This document shows positions 12,901 to 13,606 of a stretch of 13,606 nt of DNA, one piece after another; within the stretch, counting starts at the first letter, position 1; the number at the start of each line of letters is the position of its first letter. The translations under genes were made by a program, and so were the position numbers. The stretch lies in assembly GCA_964547105.1 (NCBI GenBank), contig CAZJLO010000050.1:1-13606 (forward strand). The letters are read 5' to 3'. Origin of the DNA: RXOA01 sp964547105. GTDB lineage: Bacteria; Bipolaricaulota; Bipolaricaulia; UBA7950; UBA9294. The notes beneath the pieces were generated by a model, which saw nothing but the letters and a program-made list of their open reading frames with translations, did no database searches and was not told the origin of the DNA.

Positions 12901-13606
12901 GCTGCACCCGCACCGATCCGGTAACGGCGCCGAAATCGAGCACGATCAACTGCCCTTCGCGTGCGTACACGTACGTTGCGGTGATCGTGGCGTCGGGGTC
13001 AAGGAAGAACTCGTCGGGAAGCCACAGCTCGACGATGCCTGCATCCGCGTACGCCCGGTACGTGTTTGGCACGCCTTCATCGCCATCCTCGGCTTCGGAC
13101 AACGTCACCGTGCCGACGCCGGACGTCGCTTCGACATAAAGCGATGTCGAATCGACCCTTCGATGGCCGAGATTGTAGAAGCGGTTGCGTTCGCCGGGAA
13201 ACACAGGGACGAGCTGCTCGTTGACGACAAAGGCAATCCCGGCTCCCAGGTCATCGAGGAATGCGGTCTCCAGATCCGAACCTTGAACAAACGGATAGCT
13301 GGCCGTGGCGCCCCCGGCGGAGATCGATCGATTGTAATCAGCGATCGCCTCGCGGGTGATCGTTCGTAGCAGCGCGTGTGGATCGGACTTGAGAACCAGA
13401 TGGCGCTGGACATCCGCAAGTGACGCGAACGAGCTTTCCGACGGCGGCGTTTCCATGACGTGGTCTTCGAGAGCCTGTGCGATTGGAGCAAGGCCGTACG
13501 ATGCAAGGATCTCGGCGAGTTTCGTCGTTGACAGGACGGCATACTCGATCACGGAGATCCCGCGAACCAGCGGGTCATCGAGCGGGTAGCTCGCCATCCC
13601 GTCAAT
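9959..13606 (-). CDS. Giant predicted outer-membrane beta-barrel protein with beta-propeller, 5'-partial
   Basis: The frame is open to the window edge and the first ATG (13597) has no signal peptide or ribosome binding site, so the start lies outside. At least 1215 residues are visible, numbered here from that ATG. Residues 1-210 are mixed. About 210-270 are strand-rich with a LNGQVLEEGIGYEVDY repeat-like unit of the SprA-type style. About 280-365 look like barrel strands. About 368-632 form a beta-propeller of Reg_prop style, with repeats such as ITAIASHPQDRWILFAHYQGL and GLPSEELRAV...IWVAADGV. From 655 to the end, long alternating hydrophobic strands return, interrupted by a Pro/Ala/Ser/Asp-rich loop at 1100-1130. 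The C-terminus EVHAAVQF ends in Phe, the usual BAM signal. The barrel location is inferred. Function is unknown; transport, secretion or adhesion are possible. The E1 gene follows after 20 bp. Confidence 0.8.
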   Translation of the reverse strand: MDGMASYPLDDPLVRGISVIEYAVLSTTKLAEILASYGLAPIAQALEDHVMETPPSESSFASLADVQRHLVLKSDPHALLRTITREAIADYNRSISAGGATASYPFVQGSDLETAFLDDLGAGIAFVVNEQLVPVFPGERNRFYNLGHRRVDSTSLYVEATSGVGTVTLSEAEDGDEGVPNTYRAYADAGIVELWLPDEFFLDPDATITATYVYAREGQLIVLDFGAVTGSVRVQLNGQVLEEGIGYEVDYTDPATVYLLEEVGPEDVVQIEYEQFRGGLGSPAEFATVFLGAQITFPIGDIIQAQLSLLRSADIADGAAEDPTIRTMPNEQTVVGLDASFDLDPLSGRLMLGYNDNVFPGDDNVRPSLPNKITAIASHPQDRWILFAHYQGLTVFEDSEWETFDGSSGLASQRVYDLAVSDEFDRAYLATAVGLTVVDTHGEAPFDRLDRWTNLNSDVGLPSEELRAVVVVNETIWVAADGVLAHARWDEVDLSQGWETVAIPGINPRVLAEAPNGWLLIGADEGVWWLDPDSLEPASSLAPISSLQGIAVRDFAVSEDRVWIALDDGLVEIDPQGQPHWLIRDQAVFSVYADPSGVFYAAKDGLFDLTLPEPLLEADTITAIGGFDGGLWAGQQASTDSEYTLYLWSLDVSSSQGKVLSFGNAITGIDGRDPAYYATLDPYGHTSTGWMMRLAFQRDYGIANLDGSFTMRDPGFSAIGRVDRNDVAGWSLSLANGGDAPANFDYEVSHEYMISGQDSNSDSDLENEVDIRFDLTDVVAALLASPPADDSSQGPVISATLTHAASTPATGSEDSAWRVVQAVRVSDSLFALDTPLGTRDLLSVSLTSGATIDEQLRRTSNLGVSAAITPPGAFSVDATWSRTAAALAGTPPVSGRESFSLSADWDPDLSNKPYTADASYSASAIRSSRAAGFSVDHQMGAELRLDARPLADWTVTPRFEANASVEDGAFGFDFQVATPVQTGSRSLRPTITVEVSGLGQLRTESEQRIDLSYSDRSSDALQPSISSSLRRSTVAYVGSTSTSWSLTLAPRLKWNPAPEVSAEIYGSMTATLANERWTASGSIRGDADAPLTALFPILAELDEQPPSAPEDPGAAASSSSDVDAAPPIEAKAGTITQLPWRTWIGASTVSANLSGNGSLRSGRWSFNVTARGQLSTPLGDAWSTGLSLQGELSKIASLDSLDLGWLIEVHAAVQF

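Noticed and set aside
12689..13369. Plus-strand open frame of 226 residues
   Set aside because: It is antisense to the giant barrel gene and lacks domain features; a shadow frame.

Overview
The window is almost entirely coding, moderately GC-rich, and reads nearly all on the minus strand. It holds conserved housekeeping genes of bacterial type next to one very large, poorly conserved surface-type gene. That large product ends in a C-terminal phenylalanine after hundreds of residues of alternating beta-strand pattern, which points to an organism with an outer membrane. No gene here fixes the phylum. The gene mix fits a deep-branching or uncultivated diderm lineage; something like Bipolaricaulota is a guess only.

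Reading in the direction of transcription (right to left), the layout is as follows. (1) 13606-9959: 3' part of a giant predicted outer-membrane beta-barrel protein carrying a beta-propeller, 5' end outside the window. (2) 9938-9168: an E1-like adenylating enzyme of the MoeB/ThiF/HesA family, 20 bp downstream. (3) 8844-9119, plus strand: a MoaD/ThiS-like small sulfur-carrier protein, convergent with the E1 gene and its likely substrate. (4) 8636-6687: methionyl-tRNA synthetase, divergent from the moaD-like gene, with a good sigma-70-type promoter. (5) 6624-181: a long run of same-strand genes, rplU, prp-like, rpmA, obg, nadD, infC, rpmI, rplT, then a 343-bp non-coding gap, then folB, folK and an RNase E/G gene. 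Spacing is tight (from a 26-bp overlap to 73 bp) except for that gap. A promoter lies just upstream of rplU. (6) 1-139: a tandem array of 36-bp palindromic repeats at the window edge, just 3' of the RNase gene.

The long run joins two classic ribosome clusters (rplU-prp-rpmA-obg-nadD and infC-rpmI-rplT) with two consecutive folate-pathway steps (FolB, FolK) and an RNA-processing enzyme. It therefore covers ribosome assembly, initiation, NAD and folate synthesis, and RNA turnover. folB-folK-rng are translationally coupled by ATGA and TTGA overlaps.

Main points for a second look: an apparent AUA start codon for infC with a perfect AGGAGG at proper spacing; a Prp-like protein that seems to have lost its catalytic His/Cys, beside an L27 with no cleavable extension; an RNase E/G that stops just where the zinc-link motif should begin; a structured 343-bp gap before folB; palindromic repeats whose hairpin is preserved only in minus-strand RNA; a GGG-ended carrier protein with an E1 lacking the usual cysteine; and a barrel-plus-propeller surface protein. 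I did not find a clear defence system, phage, insertion sequence, CRISPR array, rRNA or tRNA.
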